Below, piece after piece: positions 44,957 through 54,900 of a DNA stretch of 64,000 bases. The notes beneath the pieces were generated by a model. That model saw nothing but the letters and a program-made list of their open reading frames with translations, was not told the DNA's origin and made no database searches. Each line of letters begins with the position of its first letter. Within the stretch, counting starts at the first letter, position 1. The translations under genes were made by a program, and so were the position numbers. Source of the stretch: Deltaproteobacteria bacterium (GTDB lineage: Bacteria; Desulfobacterota; Binatia; UBA1149; JAJCZL01). The DNA lies in NCBI GenBank assembly GCA_029262415.1, contig JAJCZL010000022.1, positions 16,591-80,590 of the forward strand. Reading direction: 5' to 3'.

Positions 44957-45328
44957 GTGAGCACTCCAGAACTCCCGTCGGAAAAGCTCTATTTCAAGAT
45001 TGGTGAAGTCGCGAAGATCGTTGGCGTGAAGCCCTACGTGTTGCGCTACTGGGAGACCGAGTTCACCGCTCTCAAGCCCGGCAAGACCCGCTCCAAGCAT
45101 CGTCTGTACAGACGCAAAGACGTCGAAACCCTGCTGCGCATCAAGCAGTTGTTGCACAACGAGCGTTTTACCATTGAGGGGGCTCGGCGTCAGCTTAAAA
45201 CCGAGACTGCCAAGCCCACGAAGGTGGAGACAGGGACGGCTACGGCCACGCCGCCCGCATCGGTCCAACTCAAGGAACTGCGCGAGATCCGTGACGCTCT
45301 AGTCGACCTTCGAAAACGTTTCGACTGA
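44957..45328 (+). CDS. MerR-family transcriptional regulator
   Basis: The 123-residue protein has a MerR winged helix: [25 protein letters not shown], then [20 protein letters not shown] short coiled coil follows, but no effector-binding domain or metal-binding cysteines. It starts at GTG 10 bases after ihfA. The pheST-ihfA-merR arrangement is common in deltaproteobacteria-like genomes. Its target is not known. Confidence 0.92.
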   Translation: MSTPELPSEKLYFKIGEVAKIVGVKPYVLRYWETEFTALKPGKTRSKHRLYRRKDVETLLRIKQLLHNERFTIEGARRQLKTETAKPTKVETGTATATPPASVQLKELREIRDALVDLRKRFD

Positions 45329-45337
45329 CCTTTCTTC

Positions 45338-45733
45338 TCAGGCGGCTTTTCCGTTCGCTGAGGCTTCGGTGTGTAGCGAGCGTATCCTGGCTTCCAGTTG
45401 CTCGGGATCGACATCACGCCAGGCCAGAATCGTCGCGCGCGTATCGCCGTGCTGCAGCCCAAGCGACTCGCAGATGTTGTTGAACGAGAATGGCGATTCC
45501 CAGTCCTCCAAGCGCATCCAATACTCGGCCTGACGGGCGAGGATCTCGGGGTTGGTGCGGTCGTAATGGACGAGTCCGAGGTAACACCGGATCGCGTCTT
45601 CAAGCACCGCGATCATGAGCGCGCGCTCGCCCGGGTACAGCGTCACGGCTGGGCGCGGAGGTGAGTGCTTATTTCCGAAATCACTGTTGGTAGAGATATC
45701 GGTACCTTCGAAAGACAGCAGTGCTTTCACCAT
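45338..45733 (-). CDS. Conserved hypothetical protein
   Basis: The 131-residue soluble protein has PGERALMIAVLEDAIRCYLGL and WESPFSFNNICESLGLQHGD. Both are patterns I recall from unnamed proteins of many Gram-negative soil bacteria in which a short helix-turn-helix-like end follows an Ala/Leu helix. No enzyme motif is visible. It converges on the merR gene, 9 bases apart. Function unknown. Confidence 0.6.
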   Translation of the reverse strand: MVKALLSFEGTDISTNSDFGNKHSPPRPAVTLYPGERALMIAVLEDAIRCYLGLVHYDRTNPEILARQAEYWMRLEDWESPFSFNNICESLGLQHGDTRATILAWRDVDPEQLEARIRSLHTEASANGKAA

Positions 45734-45995
45734 GTTGGCTGGATTGCAGTCTGTGTGCCATCGGCTCTTCAGGATAAACCTTTGAGTTATCAGGCACTTG
45801 ATTGTGGGGCGTGGTGGTCCAACGGCTTCGCAGGTGACCGTTTGGTGGCGTCCTTGTGTCGGCTAACCCGCCGTCTGCGCACTCTGCTTTGCGTGGCTGC
45901 TTGCTGGAACGGCAGTGCCTGTGGTTTGAGCGCCACCGGTGAGCCTTGTGCGGGCACAGCAACGAAGAAATGGGCTTCGCAACCCCTATAGGCGC

Positions 45996-46011
45996 TGGCA
46001 TGCCGGTTGCT
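45996..46011 (+). promoter_or_regulatory. Sigma-54 (RpoN) promoter of amtB
   Basis: TGGCATGCCGGTTGCT matches the -24/-12 consensus (TGGCAC-N5-TTGCW) at every conserved base except one, with GG at 45997-45998 and GC at 46009-46010, exactly 10 bases between. Transcription would begin near 46022, giving a leader of about 48 bases before the amtB ATG. The rest of the 45734-46069 gap shows no gene and no clear NtrC site. Confidence 0.85.
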
Positions 46012-46069
46012 TCGGCAACCCTAGGAAGGAATCTCGCAACCGGCCCATAAGGGCCGTCAGGAGGGGAAC

Positions 46070-47416
46070 ATGTTTGAGTTTATTACCCGGTCGCGGCGGG
46101 TCGCCACGGCTGCGCCGGTGCTGGCGGTGTGTGCCGTACTCTGCGCCCCCGTCGCGTGGGCCGAAGAGGCCCCAGCGGGCGTCATCGATAGCGGCGATAC
46201 CGCTTGGATGATCATGGCCTCAGCCATGGTCCTGCTCATGACTCCGGCGTTAGCGTTGTTTTATGGTGGGCTGGTTCGCGCGAAGAACGCACTATCGACG
46301 ATCATGCATTCGCTGTTCGCGATGGGCCTGATGACCCTGCAGTGGGTCGTCATCGGCTACTCGTTGGCTTTTAGTGACGGTGGCAGCCTCAACTGGTTCG
46401 TCGGCGGATTCGACCACATCTTGCTCAACGGGGTCGGCAACGGTGCTGCTGAAGGGATGACGATTCCTCTCAGTATCTTCATGATCTTTCAGGGGATGTT
46501 CGCGATCATCACGCCGGCTCTTATCAGCGGCGCGTTCGCCGAAAGGATAACTTTTCGCGGCTACGTAATGTTTTCATTGCTCTGGGCCACGTTGGTTTAC
46601 GATCCGGTCTGTCACTGGGTATGGGGCGGCGGCTGGCTCGGAGCGGGCGGGCTCTGGGGAGAAGCGCACGCACTGGATTTCGCAGGCGGCACGGTGGTTC
46701 ACGTGAACGCAGGTATCGCCGCGTTGGTCATTGCCTTGATTCTTGGCCGCCGTATCGGCTACCCGCACACAGCGATGAAACCGCACAACCTGGGCATGAG
46801 CGTTCTTGGGGCGGGGATGCTCTGGTTCGGCTGGTTTGGGTTTAACGCCGGCAGCGAGCTCGCGGTTGACGAGATCACCGCACACGCTTTTGTTGTTACG
46901 CACATCGCTGCTGCGACTGCGACAGTGGCATGGGCAGCCATCGAAGGGGTTCACAGAGGTAAGGCCAGCGTGCTCGGGGCTGCGACCGGCGCCGTTGCCG
47001 GCCTGGTCGCGATTACCCCTGCGTGCGGCTTCGTCGGAATCGGCGGCGCAATACTGATCGGCGCTGCGGTCAGCCCGATCTGCTATGGCGCTCTCATTTT
47101 GAAGGGCCGCTTGGGCTACGACGACTCCCTGGATGCCTTCGGCGTTCACGGCATCGGTGGAGCCTGGGGTGCGCTTGCGACCGGGATCTTTGCGTCTACG
47201 GCGATTGGTGGAACCGCGGGACTGCTCGAGGGCGGCGGTTTCCAGCAGGTTTGGATCCAAATCGTCAGCATCATAGCGACGGCTGGGTACGCACTCGTGG
47301 TCACATTCGTGATCGCCAAAGTCGTTGATGCGACGGTTGGGTTGCGAGTCACTGAGGACGAAGAGCGTGAAGGGCTCGACTTGGCGGCCCACGGAGAGAC
47401 CGCTTACGACTTGTGA
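46070..47416 (+). CDS. amtB: Ammonium transporter
   Basis: The 448-residue protein has a signal peptide and about 11 membrane helices. Amt motifs are [62 protein letters not shown] with the first pore His, and [20 protein letters not shown] with the second. It moves ammonium or ammonia inward when nitrogen is scarce. A sigma-54 promoter lies upstream, as expected for nitrogen control, and AGGAGGGG precedes the ATG. No glnK is adjacent, which is unusual. Confidence 0.95.
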   Translation: MFEFITRSRRVATAAPVLAVCAVLCAPVAWAEEAPAGVIDSGDTAWMIMASAMVLLMTPALALFYGGLVRAKNALSTIMHSLFAMGLMTLQWVVIGYSLAFSDGGSLNWFVGGFDHILLNGVGNGAAEGMTIPLSIFMIFQGMFAIITPALISGAFAERITFRGYVMFSLLWATLVYDPVCHWVWGGGWLGAGGLWGEAHALDFAGGTVVHVNAGIAALVIALILGRRIGYPHTAMKPHNLGMSVLGAGMLWFGWFGFNAGSELAVDEITAHAFVVTHIAAATATVAWAAIEGVHRGKASVLGAATGAVAGLVAITPACGFVGIGGAILIGAAVSPICYGALILKGRLGYDDSLDAFGVHGIGGAWGALATGIFASTAIGGTAGLLEGGGFQQVWIQIVSIIATAGYALVVTFVIAKVVDATVGLRVTEDEEREGLDLAAHGETAYDL

Positions 47417-47449
47417 GCGCGAAGCGCCGTGGCTAAAGTCGCCGCATGA

Positions 47450-47526
47450 CGGGGCGTGGCGCAGCCTGGTAGCGCACTCGCTTGGGGTGTGAGTGGTCGC
47501 TGGTTCAAATCCAGTCGCCCCGACCA
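47450..47526 (+). tRNA. tRNA-Pro (anticodon GGG)
   Basis: Acceptor CGGGGCG pairs with CGCCCCG. Anticodon arm CTCGC-TTGGGGT-GTGAG, anticodon GGG; T arm CTGG-TTCAAAT-CCAG with flanking pairs; discriminator A and encoded CCA. Confidence 0.95.
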
Positions 47527-47532
47527 CAAAAA

Positions 47533-47567
47533 AAGCCGGAGGCGGTTCGCGCCTCCGGCTTTGCTTT
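47533..47567 (+). terminator. Intrinsic terminator after tRNA-Pro
   Basis: A 12-bp perfect stem (47533-47544 with 47550-47561), 5-base loop, preceded by an A run and followed by TGCTTTTCTT. It ends tRNA-Pro and perhaps amtB transcripts, and may also serve the converging minus-strand gene. Confidence 0.88.
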
Positions 47568-47585
47568 TCTTATCGCCCGCGGCGA

Positions 47586-47798
47586 CTAACGCTTAGTCAC
47601 CGACGCGATTATCTGAAACTGACGGGTCAAACCGTTGTCTAGGACCTGGGGAACCAACGTTGCCTCGCAACGTTCCAAACCACCCATCTCATTGGATGCA
47701 CCAGCGAGCGCTCTACGCACGGCATGAAGCATCCCCCACCCGGATTTCCCCACGACTTCGACCGGTTGCTGCAACCGGCTGAGCTCGTGGATCGTCAT
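47586..47798 (-). CDS. Small dodecin-like protein
   Basis: The 70-residue product has the beta-alpha-beta-beta order of dodecins: [22 protein letters not shown], then [16 protein letters not shown] and [12 protein letters not shown]. Dodecins are small flavin-binding 12-mers with a VGtS-W-AV..A..A pattern, which this partly follows. The match is by eye only. The ATG has GGGAGG 11 bases upstream and a good sigma-70-like promoter behind it, which supports a real gene. Confidence 0.5.
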   Translation of the reverse strand: MTIHELSRLQQPVEVVGKSGWGMLHAVRRALAGASNEMGGLERCEATLVPQVLDNGLTRQFQIIASVTKR

Positions 47799-47829
47799 TA
47801 CTTGGACATCCTCCCTGATGGGGGGGGAG

Positions 47830-47857
47830 GATACACAACCGCGAGAACCATTGTCAA
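47830..47857 (-). promoter_or_regulatory. Sigma-70-like promoter of the dodecin-like gene
   Basis: On the minus strand, TTGACA (47852-47857) and TGTATC (47830-47835) are 16 bases apart. The expected start lies near 47823, shortly before the ribosome site of the small gene. Confidence 0.55.
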
Positions 47858-47968
47858 CGGGATAATTGTCCCAAATTATGCCGCGCCGAGTCTGGGAAGT
47901 ACGGTGAGTCTGGTTTTTTCGGGGCTTTCTTGACGTCCGGGGTCTAAGCGGGAATCATCTCTGGTTAC

Positions 47969-48706
47969 ATGATTCTCGCCTGTAATGATGACGGTATTCA
48001 ATCCGAAGGTTTAGCTCGCCTGGTACGCGCGTTGGAAGGGGTAGACCAAGTGGCGGTGGTCGCGCCCGACCGCGAACGTTCGGCGGCGGGGCACGCGTTA
48101 ACGCTCAATCGGCCGTTGCGCGCCGATGAGGTCAAGCCGGGGTGGTACTCGGTTGACGGAACCCCGACCGATTGCGTCCAGTTGGCGCTCAACGGGTTAC
48201 TCACCGAAAAACCGTGGATGGTGGTGTCCGGCATCAACCGGGGCTTCAATCTGGGAGACGACGTGACCTACTCAGGAACCGTGTGCGCAGCGATGGAAGC
48301 GGTTCTGCTGGGGGTACCTGCGGTGGCTTTCTCACAGGGCGGGCGCGCCGACTTTCAGTACGGCGCGATCGCGGGCTTTGCCCGAACTTTGGTTTCGCGC
48401 TTCCGGGATACTCCGATGCCTCCCGACACCCTGCTCAGCGTCAACGCACCCGAAGAGCAGGCGACCGGTTATGTGATCACCCGGCAAGGCAAGCGCAGGT
48501 TCGGGTCGGCGATCGTAGAGAAGACCGATCCGCGCGGACGCAAGTATTACTGGATCGGCGGCGAGGAACTCGACTTTTACGAAGAACCCGGCACCGATTT
48601 CGCGGCGGTTAGCTCGGGGTTGATCTCAGTAACCCCGTTGCATCTTGATTTGACCAACTATGAGTCGACGCCGGCGCTCGAGGCGCTGGAGATTCGTTGG
48701 CCATGA
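47969..48706 (+). CDS. surE: 5'/3'-nucleotidase SurE
   Basis: The 245-residue phosphatase has the metal site NDDGI at the N-terminus, then VVAPDRERSAAGHALT, GTPTDCVQLAL and VVSGINRGFNLGDDVTYSGTVCAAMEA, all SurE hallmarks. It removes phosphate from nucleotides and possibly short polyphosphate. The order with the downstream NlpD-like gene recalls the surE-pcm-nlpD cluster of many proteobacteria; pcm is missing and a membrane protein gene takes its place. Confidence 0.95.
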   Translation: MILACNDDGIQSEGLARLVRALEGVDQVAVVAPDRERSAAGHALTLNRPLRADEVKPGWYSVDGTPTDCVQLALNGLLTEKPWMVVSGINRGFNLGDDVTYSGTVCAAMEAVLLGVPAVAFSQGGRADFQYGAIAGFARTLVSRFRDTPMPPDTLLSVNAPEEQATGYVITRQGKRRFGSAIVEKTDPRGRKYYWIGGEELDFYEEPGTDFAAVSSGLISVTPLHLDLTNYESTPALEALEIRWP

Positions 48707-48753
48707 TGAAGCATCGCTCTGAAGGTTGGGCGGCGTGGTAGGGAGAGGGTAGG

Positions 48754-49230
48754 TTGATTAGAACGATACTGTTCCTTGTGTTGCTCACGATGGCACCCAC
48801 GCTCGAGTTGCGCGCGTCGATCCCCTACGGATTGATTGATGCAGAGATTTCCTGGGCGGCGGTGGTCGCCATCTGTATCGCAGCGAACATCGCGCTTGCG
48901 CCGCTGGTTTGGTTGTTCATGGACAAAGGAGTGGGGCTCGCGCTCAAGATCCGCTGGATCGCCGATCTCTACGAGAGGGTCGTGGTTCGCACGCGAAGCA
49001 AGCTCGAGCCTTACATCGAGAAATGGGGGACGTTGGGGTTGGCGTTGTTTATAGGCGTACCGCTGCCGGGGTCGGGTGTGTATTCGGGCGGGCTCGGCGG
49101 CTACCTGCTTGGCATGACGTTTCGGCAATACATCTTGGCATCGATTCTAGGCGTGTGTATCGCGGCGTCGCTGGTTACAGCCGCAGTGCTCAGCGGTGCG
49201 ACGGCATTTCAGTTGTTCTTGAAGCATTGA
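48754..49230 (+). CDS. Small multidrug-export-family membrane protein (PF06695-like)
   Basis: The 158-residue protein has four predicted membrane helices. The motif GVPLPGSGVYSGGLGGYLLGM is close to the PLPGTGAWTG stretch of the Sm_multidrug_ex family, and MAPTLELRASIPYGL matches its N-terminal ELRxxIP pattern. The start is TTG 48754 behind a GGGAGAGGGTAGG stretch. The family name is historical and its real substrate is unknown. It lies in the surE-nlpD operon. Confidence 0.8.
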   Translation: MIRTILFLVLLTMAPTLELRASIPYGLIDAEISWAAVVAICIAANIALAPLVWLFMDKGVGLALKIRWIADLYERVVVRTRSKLEPYIEKWGTLGLALFIGVPLPGSGVYSGGLGGYLLGMTFRQYILASILGVCIAASLVTAAVLSGATAFQLFLKH

Positions 49231-49270
49231 TGCAACCTATGCGCATAACAGCCGAAGAGGCGGCAGAGAT

Positions 49271-49969
49271 ATGAAGCGAAGAGATGGAGAGGGGAGCCGG
49301 CCGGCGCGATGGTGGATTGCTACACTTGGGCTATGTCTACTTGCGGCGGGGTGCGCCGCCGGGGTCAACCACCGGGTTCAGCCTGGTGAGAACCTCTATC
49401 GAATTGGTAAGGCTTACGGTCTTCCCTACGGTGAGCTTGCCAGGGCCAATCACATTCGGCCTCCTTTCACGATTACCGAGGGGCAGAACCTCTACATCCC
49501 CGGGCGCAGCCGCCAGCTGCCGGTGAGAATCATTACACCTCGTTCGGTCAACCCGGCGCGGCCCTCGAACACGACCGCTCACGGAACACCGGTCGCAGGT
49601 GGTTTCCATTGGCCGGTAGCGGGGACGATTACCGACAGGTTCGGTCCACGCCGTAACGGGCATCACGATGGCCTTGATATCGCCGCCGGGCGTGGAACGC
49701 CGGTGCGCGCCGCCCGCGACGGTCTGGTCATCTATTCGGATAAGCTGGCCGGGTATGGAAAGGTTGTAATCGTCGAACATTCGCGCGGCTACACGACGGT
49801 GTATGCGCACAACGACCGGAACTACGTGCGCAAGGGCGATCATGTGCGGGCCGGCAACCGGATCGCGACGGTAGGATCGACCGGGCGCGCTAGCGCACCG
49901 CACTTGCATTTCGAGATCCGTAAGAACAACGTTGCACGCAACCCTACTTATTATTTGGCACGTCGGTGA
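49271..49969 (+). CDS. NlpD-like lipoprotein with LysM and M23 peptidase domains
   Basis: The 232-residue protein has a lipobox ending at Cys28 (LLAAGC), a LysM domain (about 33-77, HRVQPGENLYRIGKAYGL) that binds peptidoglycan and an M23 domain with the zinc site HHDGLDIA (His132, Asp136) and HLHFE (His211, His213) plus His180 in VYAH. All zinc and catalytic residues are present, so unlike E. coli NlpD it may be an active endopeptidase. It overlaps the GTG start of apt. Confidence 0.92.
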   Translation: MKRRDGEGSRPARWWIATLGLCLLAAGCAAGVNHRVQPGENLYRIGKAYGLPYGELARANHIRPPFTITEGQNLYIPGRSRQLPVRIITPRSVNPARPSNTTAHGTPVAGGFHWPVAGTITDRFGPRRNGHHDGLDIAAGRGTPVRAARDGLVIYSDKLAGYGKVVIVEHSRGYTTVYAHNDRNYVRKGDHVRAGNRIATVGSTGRASAPHLHFEIRKNNVARNPTYYLARR

Positions 49970-50505
49970 CCGGAGCCGGCACGGCGCTCGTTATGGACCT
50001 GAAGTCGATCATTCGTACAATCGAGGGCTTTCCTAAACCCGGAGTCTCCTACAAGGACATCACGCCGCTACTGGCTGACCCGAAGGCCTTGGCCTACATT
50101 GTTGATTCGATGGCCGAACGCTACCGCGGCAAAGTTGATGCAGTAGCCGGGATCGAGTCACGTGGGTTCATCGTCGGCGCGCCTGTTGCCTATGCGTTGG
50201 GTGTCGGGCTCTCTATCGTCCGCAAACCCGGCAAGCTCCCTTTCGATAAGCATACCGTCAGCTATGAACTCGAATACGGGAGCGATTCCCTCGAGATTCA
50301 TACCGACGCCGTTGCCCCCGGCGATCGCGTAGTGCTGGTCGACGACCTGTTGGCGACCGGCGGGACATCGATGGCGGCGATTGAATTACTGGAGAAGGTC
50401 GGTGCCACCGTGGTCGAGTGTGCCTTTATCATCGAACTTGCTTTTCTCGACGGTCGTTCACGGCTGGACCCTACGCCTTTGCACGCCTTGATGACCTACG
50501 ACTAG
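49966..50505 (+). CDS. apt: Adenine phosphoribosyltransferase
   Basis: The 179-residue salvage enzyme makes AMP from adenine and PRPP. Motifs are DLKSIIRTIEGFPKPGVSYKDITPLL, AGIESRGFIVGAPVAYALG and the PRPP loop RVVLVDDLLATGGTSMAA. GTG 49966 overlaps the previous stop (GTGA); ATG 49993 starts exactly at the conserved N-terminus and is an equally likely start. PRPP is made by Prs, encoded at 30340. Confidence 0.94.
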   Translation: MTGAGTALVMDLKSIIRTIEGFPKPGVSYKDITPLLADPKALAYIVDSMAERYRGKVDAVAGIESRGFIVGAPVAYALGVGLSIVRKPGKLPFDKHTVSYELEYGSDSLEIHTDAVAPGDRVVLVDDLLATGGTSMAAIELLEKVGATVVECAFIIELAFLDGRSRLDPTPLHALMTYD

Positions 50506-50509
50506 AACA

Positions 50510-51718
50510 ATGAGCCTAGTTTCTTTCAAAGACATGATGAACGACGTGGTCGATTTCGGTTCGTGCTGCGAGTGCGGAAGCTGCGTCCTCGTGTGTCCGC
50601 ATAACGTCATCGAGTACATCGACAGCAAGCCAAAGCAGGTAGCGAAAAAAGGTGGCGCGTTCGACTTCTGCGGTATCAGCGAGGGGATCGGCTGCGACGT
50701 CTGCGCGCAAGTCTGTCCGCGTATAGGCGACCGTGAGTTCTCGCTCGGCGAGCAAGTGTTCGCCGATGAGAAAGGGGCGATGTTCAACGGCGGTTTTGGC
50801 CGCTACCAGCAGATCTACGCTGCGCGTGTCAGAGACCAACGCATCCTTGCCGACTGCCAAGACGGAGGTGTCGTGACCGCGATTATGGCTTACGGTTTGC
50901 GCAAGGGTTTCCTTGACGGCGCGGTGGTATCGGCGGCCGATCCCTCAACCCCCTGCGCACCGCAACCGGTCTGCGTTACCAGCGAAGAAGAGGTGATAGC
51001 GGCGGCAGGCTCCTGGTACACCTACTGTGCAAATGACCTCGCGCTTGCCCAAGCCGAAGAGAAGGGCTGTGAGAAAATCGCTTTCGTCGGGGTGCCCTGT
51101 CAGATCACGCCGGTGCGCAAGGCGGAGCTGCGTGACACCGACTTCATTCGCACCGAAAAGAAACGCGACAAGATCATTGACCGCCAGACCAAGAGCCTCA
51201 AGGATCCGGTCGGGCGCGTCGCACTCCGAATCGGGCTGCTTTGCTCGGAGGTCTTCGATTTCGACGGCCTAATGGTCGAGAAAATCCAAGGCGAGATGGG
51301 CATTGCTCTTGAGGACATCAAGAAGTTCAACGTCAAAGGCGAAGTGCTGATCTACAAGCGCGACGGTCAGCTGGTAAAGCTTTCCTTGAAGGATGCGCAA
51401 GAGTACGCACGGCCCGAATGCCGCCACTGCGGCGATTTTTCCGCCGAGTTGGCCGACATTTCGTGCGGCGGCGTTGGTGCGATGGAGTGGACGATCACGA
51501 TCGTGCGCTCGGATCTGGGCCGCCGCGTAATGGATGAGATGATCGCGGAGGATTTGCTCGAGGTCGCCCCGATCCAAGACTTCGAGAACTCGATGAAGGT
51601 GTTGTTGCGTCTGGCTCGGCGACAGCATCAACGGGTGCCTGAGAATCGCTACGGCCTCACCGCGGTGCGTCCCCCACAGTTCATGCCCCCCGGACGGGTG
51701 CCCACCGGTGAGGTCTGA
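50510..51718 (+). CDS. FrhB/FdhB-family iron-sulfur flavoprotein (F420 hydrogenase beta-like)
   Basis: The 402-residue protein has an N-terminal ferredoxin-type region with two cysteine sets (CCECGSCVLVCPHNVIEY; CDVCAQVCPR), the FrhB N-domain (DCQDGGVVTAIMAYGL, ADPSTPCAPQPVC) and the C-domain (VGVPCQITPVRK, RPECRHCGDFSAELADISCGG). Members bind FAD and 4Fe-4S clusters and pass electrons to or from coenzyme F420 or other acceptors. No hydrogenase or formate dehydrogenase partner is near. The start follows apt by 4 bases. Confidence 0.85.
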   Translation: MSLVSFKDMMNDVVDFGSCCECGSCVLVCPHNVIEYIDSKPKQVAKKGGAFDFCGISEGIGCDVCAQVCPRIGDREFSLGEQVFADEKGAMFNGGFGRYQQIYAARVRDQRILADCQDGGVVTAIMAYGLRKGFLDGAVVSAADPSTPCAPQPVCVTSEEEVIAAAGSWYTYCANDLALAQAEEKGCEKIAFVGVPCQITPVRKAELRDTDFIRTEKKRDKIIDRQTKSLKDPVGRVALRIGLLCSEVFDFDGLMVEKIQGEMGIALEDIKKFNVKGEVLIYKRDGQLVKLSLKDAQEYARPECRHCGDFSAELADISCGGVGAMEWTITIVRSDLGRRVMDEMIAEDLLEVAPIQDFENSMKVLLRLARRQHQRVPENRYGLTAVRPPQFMPPGRVPTGEV

Positions 51719-51806
51719 ACCGACCCGCCTGCGGGGGTGACAGACCTCGGTTGCGACGCATTCGGTCTAAACGGCCGTCCTGACCGGCGCCCGATCGTTC
51801 TTGTCC

Positions 51807-51836
51807 TTGACACCCGGTCTCCCACCGGCGTAGTTT
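51807..51836 (+). promoter_or_regulatory. Candidate sigma-70 promoter of the PHP-domain protein gene
   Basis: TTGACA (51807-51812) and TAGTTT (51831-51836) are 18 bases apart, 70 bases before the ATG at 51907. Confidence 0.45.
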
Positions 51837-51906
51837 AGGCGTCGTTTATAGTCCGACCAGCATCCGCGTCTTGCGGAGCGGCGGATCTATGCCCAGGAGG
51901 AGTCCC

Positions 51907-54900
51907 ATGAAGCGGGTTGTTTATGGTTTCGGTTTGGTCGTTGCTGGATTTGCAGTGGCACTCTGGACATCACCGGTCCAGGCTGCGTGTATTGCCGGCG
52001 GTGCTCTCAGCGATATTAATGACTGTGTAACAGCAGCCAAGGGCGGCGATGAGTGTCTGTTGGTGTGGCACGTCGATGGCGACGGTGCGGGCGGCCCTCC
52101 TCTGGACAAGAAAGGCAACGTTACCAAGTCTAAGATCGAGTGCACCGATGGTCAGCCGTGCGATTCTGACGGCTTGGTCGATGGCAAGTGCACGTTCTCC
52201 TTCGGCGCATGCGTCAACGCGACCGGGACTCCGAGCGGAGGCAAAGCGTGTACCGTGGGCACCAACCTGACTACGCTTGAACTCAAGAAACCTTCGGACA
52301 AGGACGCGATCAACGCGATCAAGCGTCCTGAAGCGTTTTTCGTTAAGCGCATCGTGACAGACGAGATCGGCGATGGCCTCCTCCCTACCGCGGCGACAAT
52401 GTGTACCGCTGAAGATCTCGAGATCGAAGTGAAACTCCGCTCCAAGGGCGGCGTCTGCAACTCGCCGGCCGGACTCAAGTGCTCAGGTGACGCCGGTTGT
52501 GACGATTACTGCGTGCCTGCCTACAAGAAGAACAAGACGCTGATCAAAGCGACCGTCAGCGACGGTGCCTCAACTAAGGACAGCGACGCACTGAAGTTCT
52601 TTTGCCTGCCGGCGGCCGCGCCCGGCCAGGGGGCTGAGGCTTTAGAGTTGGCTGCCGCCGCTGGCGCGACCTCGGCTGACTTAATCGGCGGGCCGATGGC
52701 GTTGGCGCGCCTGGAAAAGGGCGACCACCTGCTGCGCAACGGCGATATCCGCGTCATCGTGCGCGGCCCGGGGCGTGAGCGTAGCAACATGTATCAACAA
52801 GGCGGGCACATCATCGACGCCGACATCGTGCGCGCCGATCCGGCCGACGACCGCGACAACCTGTCCGGTATCCAGCACCTGATTCAGGTATCCAGCACCC
52901 AGGCGACCGACACCGTCGTGGTTTTGAACGACGGCGCCAACGGAGCCCCGGCGATCGTTCGCACCAGCGGACCCGACACCGTGGTCAGCGTCGTCAACCC
53001 AGACATCGCGCTATACGCAACCGGTGAGGCCGGCGGTCCGTTGACCGTTCCATTGGACGCAGTCGACAACGATCTGCCGATCGACTTGCAAACCGACTAT
53101 ATTTTGCGGCCTGGAACAAATTACGTTCAGGCGATCACCACGATTACCAACAACGGGGCTACCGATCTGTCGATCTACGTCGGCGGCTTCCTCAACCCGG
53201 CGGGATTGCTCGAGGCATTCGGCCCCGGCGTCGGTTTCGGCGACCCTTTGCTTCGCCCCGGCTCTAACTCCCCAACCACCTCGCAGGCGATGCAGCACTT
53301 CAGCTTTCAGGGCCGAGGAGATGCAGCCGGCGTAGCCTACGGCGTGGTGTTCCCGTCCTCGACCCTGGAGGGACCGGCCGGAACCGGTATATTCCACCAG
53401 TCGGGCGTGTTTGTTTGGTCCGACGGTGTGCCGTTGCTCAACTTGTTGAACAACCCGCAGTCGCAAAAACCGTCGTCGCTTGCACTGCAGGTCCCAGCCG
53501 GCGGGCAGAATTCCTTCCGCCAGTGGTTCGTAGTTGGCGAGACCATCGCCGACGTGACCCGAGCCCGCGCAGAGATCTATGGCGACGGACTGGGCGCTAT
53601 CCAGGGTACCGTCACGGTGGCCGGCCAGCCGGCCCCAGGCGCGCGTGTCTCGATCATCAGGGGCGCGTGCCCCAACGGGGTCGGGGGCACGCAGTGTAAG
53701 AGCGTGTACTCGGCAACGGTCGCCGACCAAGACGGTTTCTACCGCGTCTTCGTTCCGCAGGGAGGATACGAAGTGACGGTTCGTGCCGACGGTACTCCGT
53801 ATGATACCGGGAACGATTTGCCGAGCTTTATCGGAGCGGCTGTGAAGAAGAAAAAGACCGTCGTGGTTGATGTTGACCTACCTTCGACTGGGCGCCTACG
53901 CGTGCTCACCAAGGACAGCACCGCGGCCTCGGTGGCCGCGAAGATCTCGGTTGTTGGTAAAGCTGCGAGCCCCGATCCTCTGGCCGGCCAGTCGATTGGA
54001 GGATTTATCGACGCTATAGGGCGCATCTTCGGTTCGCCTATTGAGGACCAAGACAAGGAGATCTTTGGGCTTGTCGCGGTCAAATTCACCGACTTGAGCG
54101 GGGATACCGGAGAATTCGATTTACAGCCCGGCACCTATCAAATCGTAGTGTCAAAAGGTCACGAGTACGACGTGCATTCGGAGCGCGTGACAATCGTGGC
54201 CGGCGCGACGACGACCGTGAATGCCACGGTCACACACGTTGTCGATACCACCGGTTTCATCTCCATCGACACCCACGTCCATACACTGCGTAGCCCCGAT
54301 TCGCGTATATCCGAACGCGACCGTGTGGTTACGATGCTCGCCGAGGGCGTCGATTTCTTCGCTTCAACCGATCACGGTTTTGTCACCGATATGTCGCCGA
54401 CAGTAGCTGCCCTTGGGGCCACGGCGCAGGTCAAGACAGCGCCCAGCGAAGAGACCACGAGCTTCGCGTACGGCCATTACAACATCTGGCCGCGGGTCAT
54501 CGATGCGAACGAGCGCACCGGTGGCGCGACCGATTGGGGCGGGCAGAACGGATTCCCGTCGGGCGGCTCCTACAACGTTACGCCCGACAACATCTTCAAC
54601 CAGTTCAATCCTGCAAACCAGGTGATCCAGATCAATCACTTCAACGGTGGGCAGGGAGGGCAGTTCTTCATGTTCGGCACCGACTTCGAAGCGGTACCGC
54701 CGTTGAGCAGTAACGTTGTTTATCGATGCTCCGGAACACCGCAGGCTGCAGTGACACCGCGGGCCGGGCTGCCGTGTAAACCAGACATCTGCATCGGCGG
54801 CGCGGAAGACGCACTGGCGTGCACGGGCGGTTGTCCGGGTGGGTTCTGTCTGACCGAGCGTTGCTCGGGCGGAGCCGACGACGGTCTTCCGTGTACCGGC

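Noticed and set aside
46002..46056. Mutually exclusive hairpins before amtB (GCCGGTTGC at 46002-46010 can pair with 46036-46044), looking like an RNA switch
   Set aside because: The left arm is inside the -24/-12 sigma-54 promoter. Transcription should start near 46022, so that arm would not be in the RNA.
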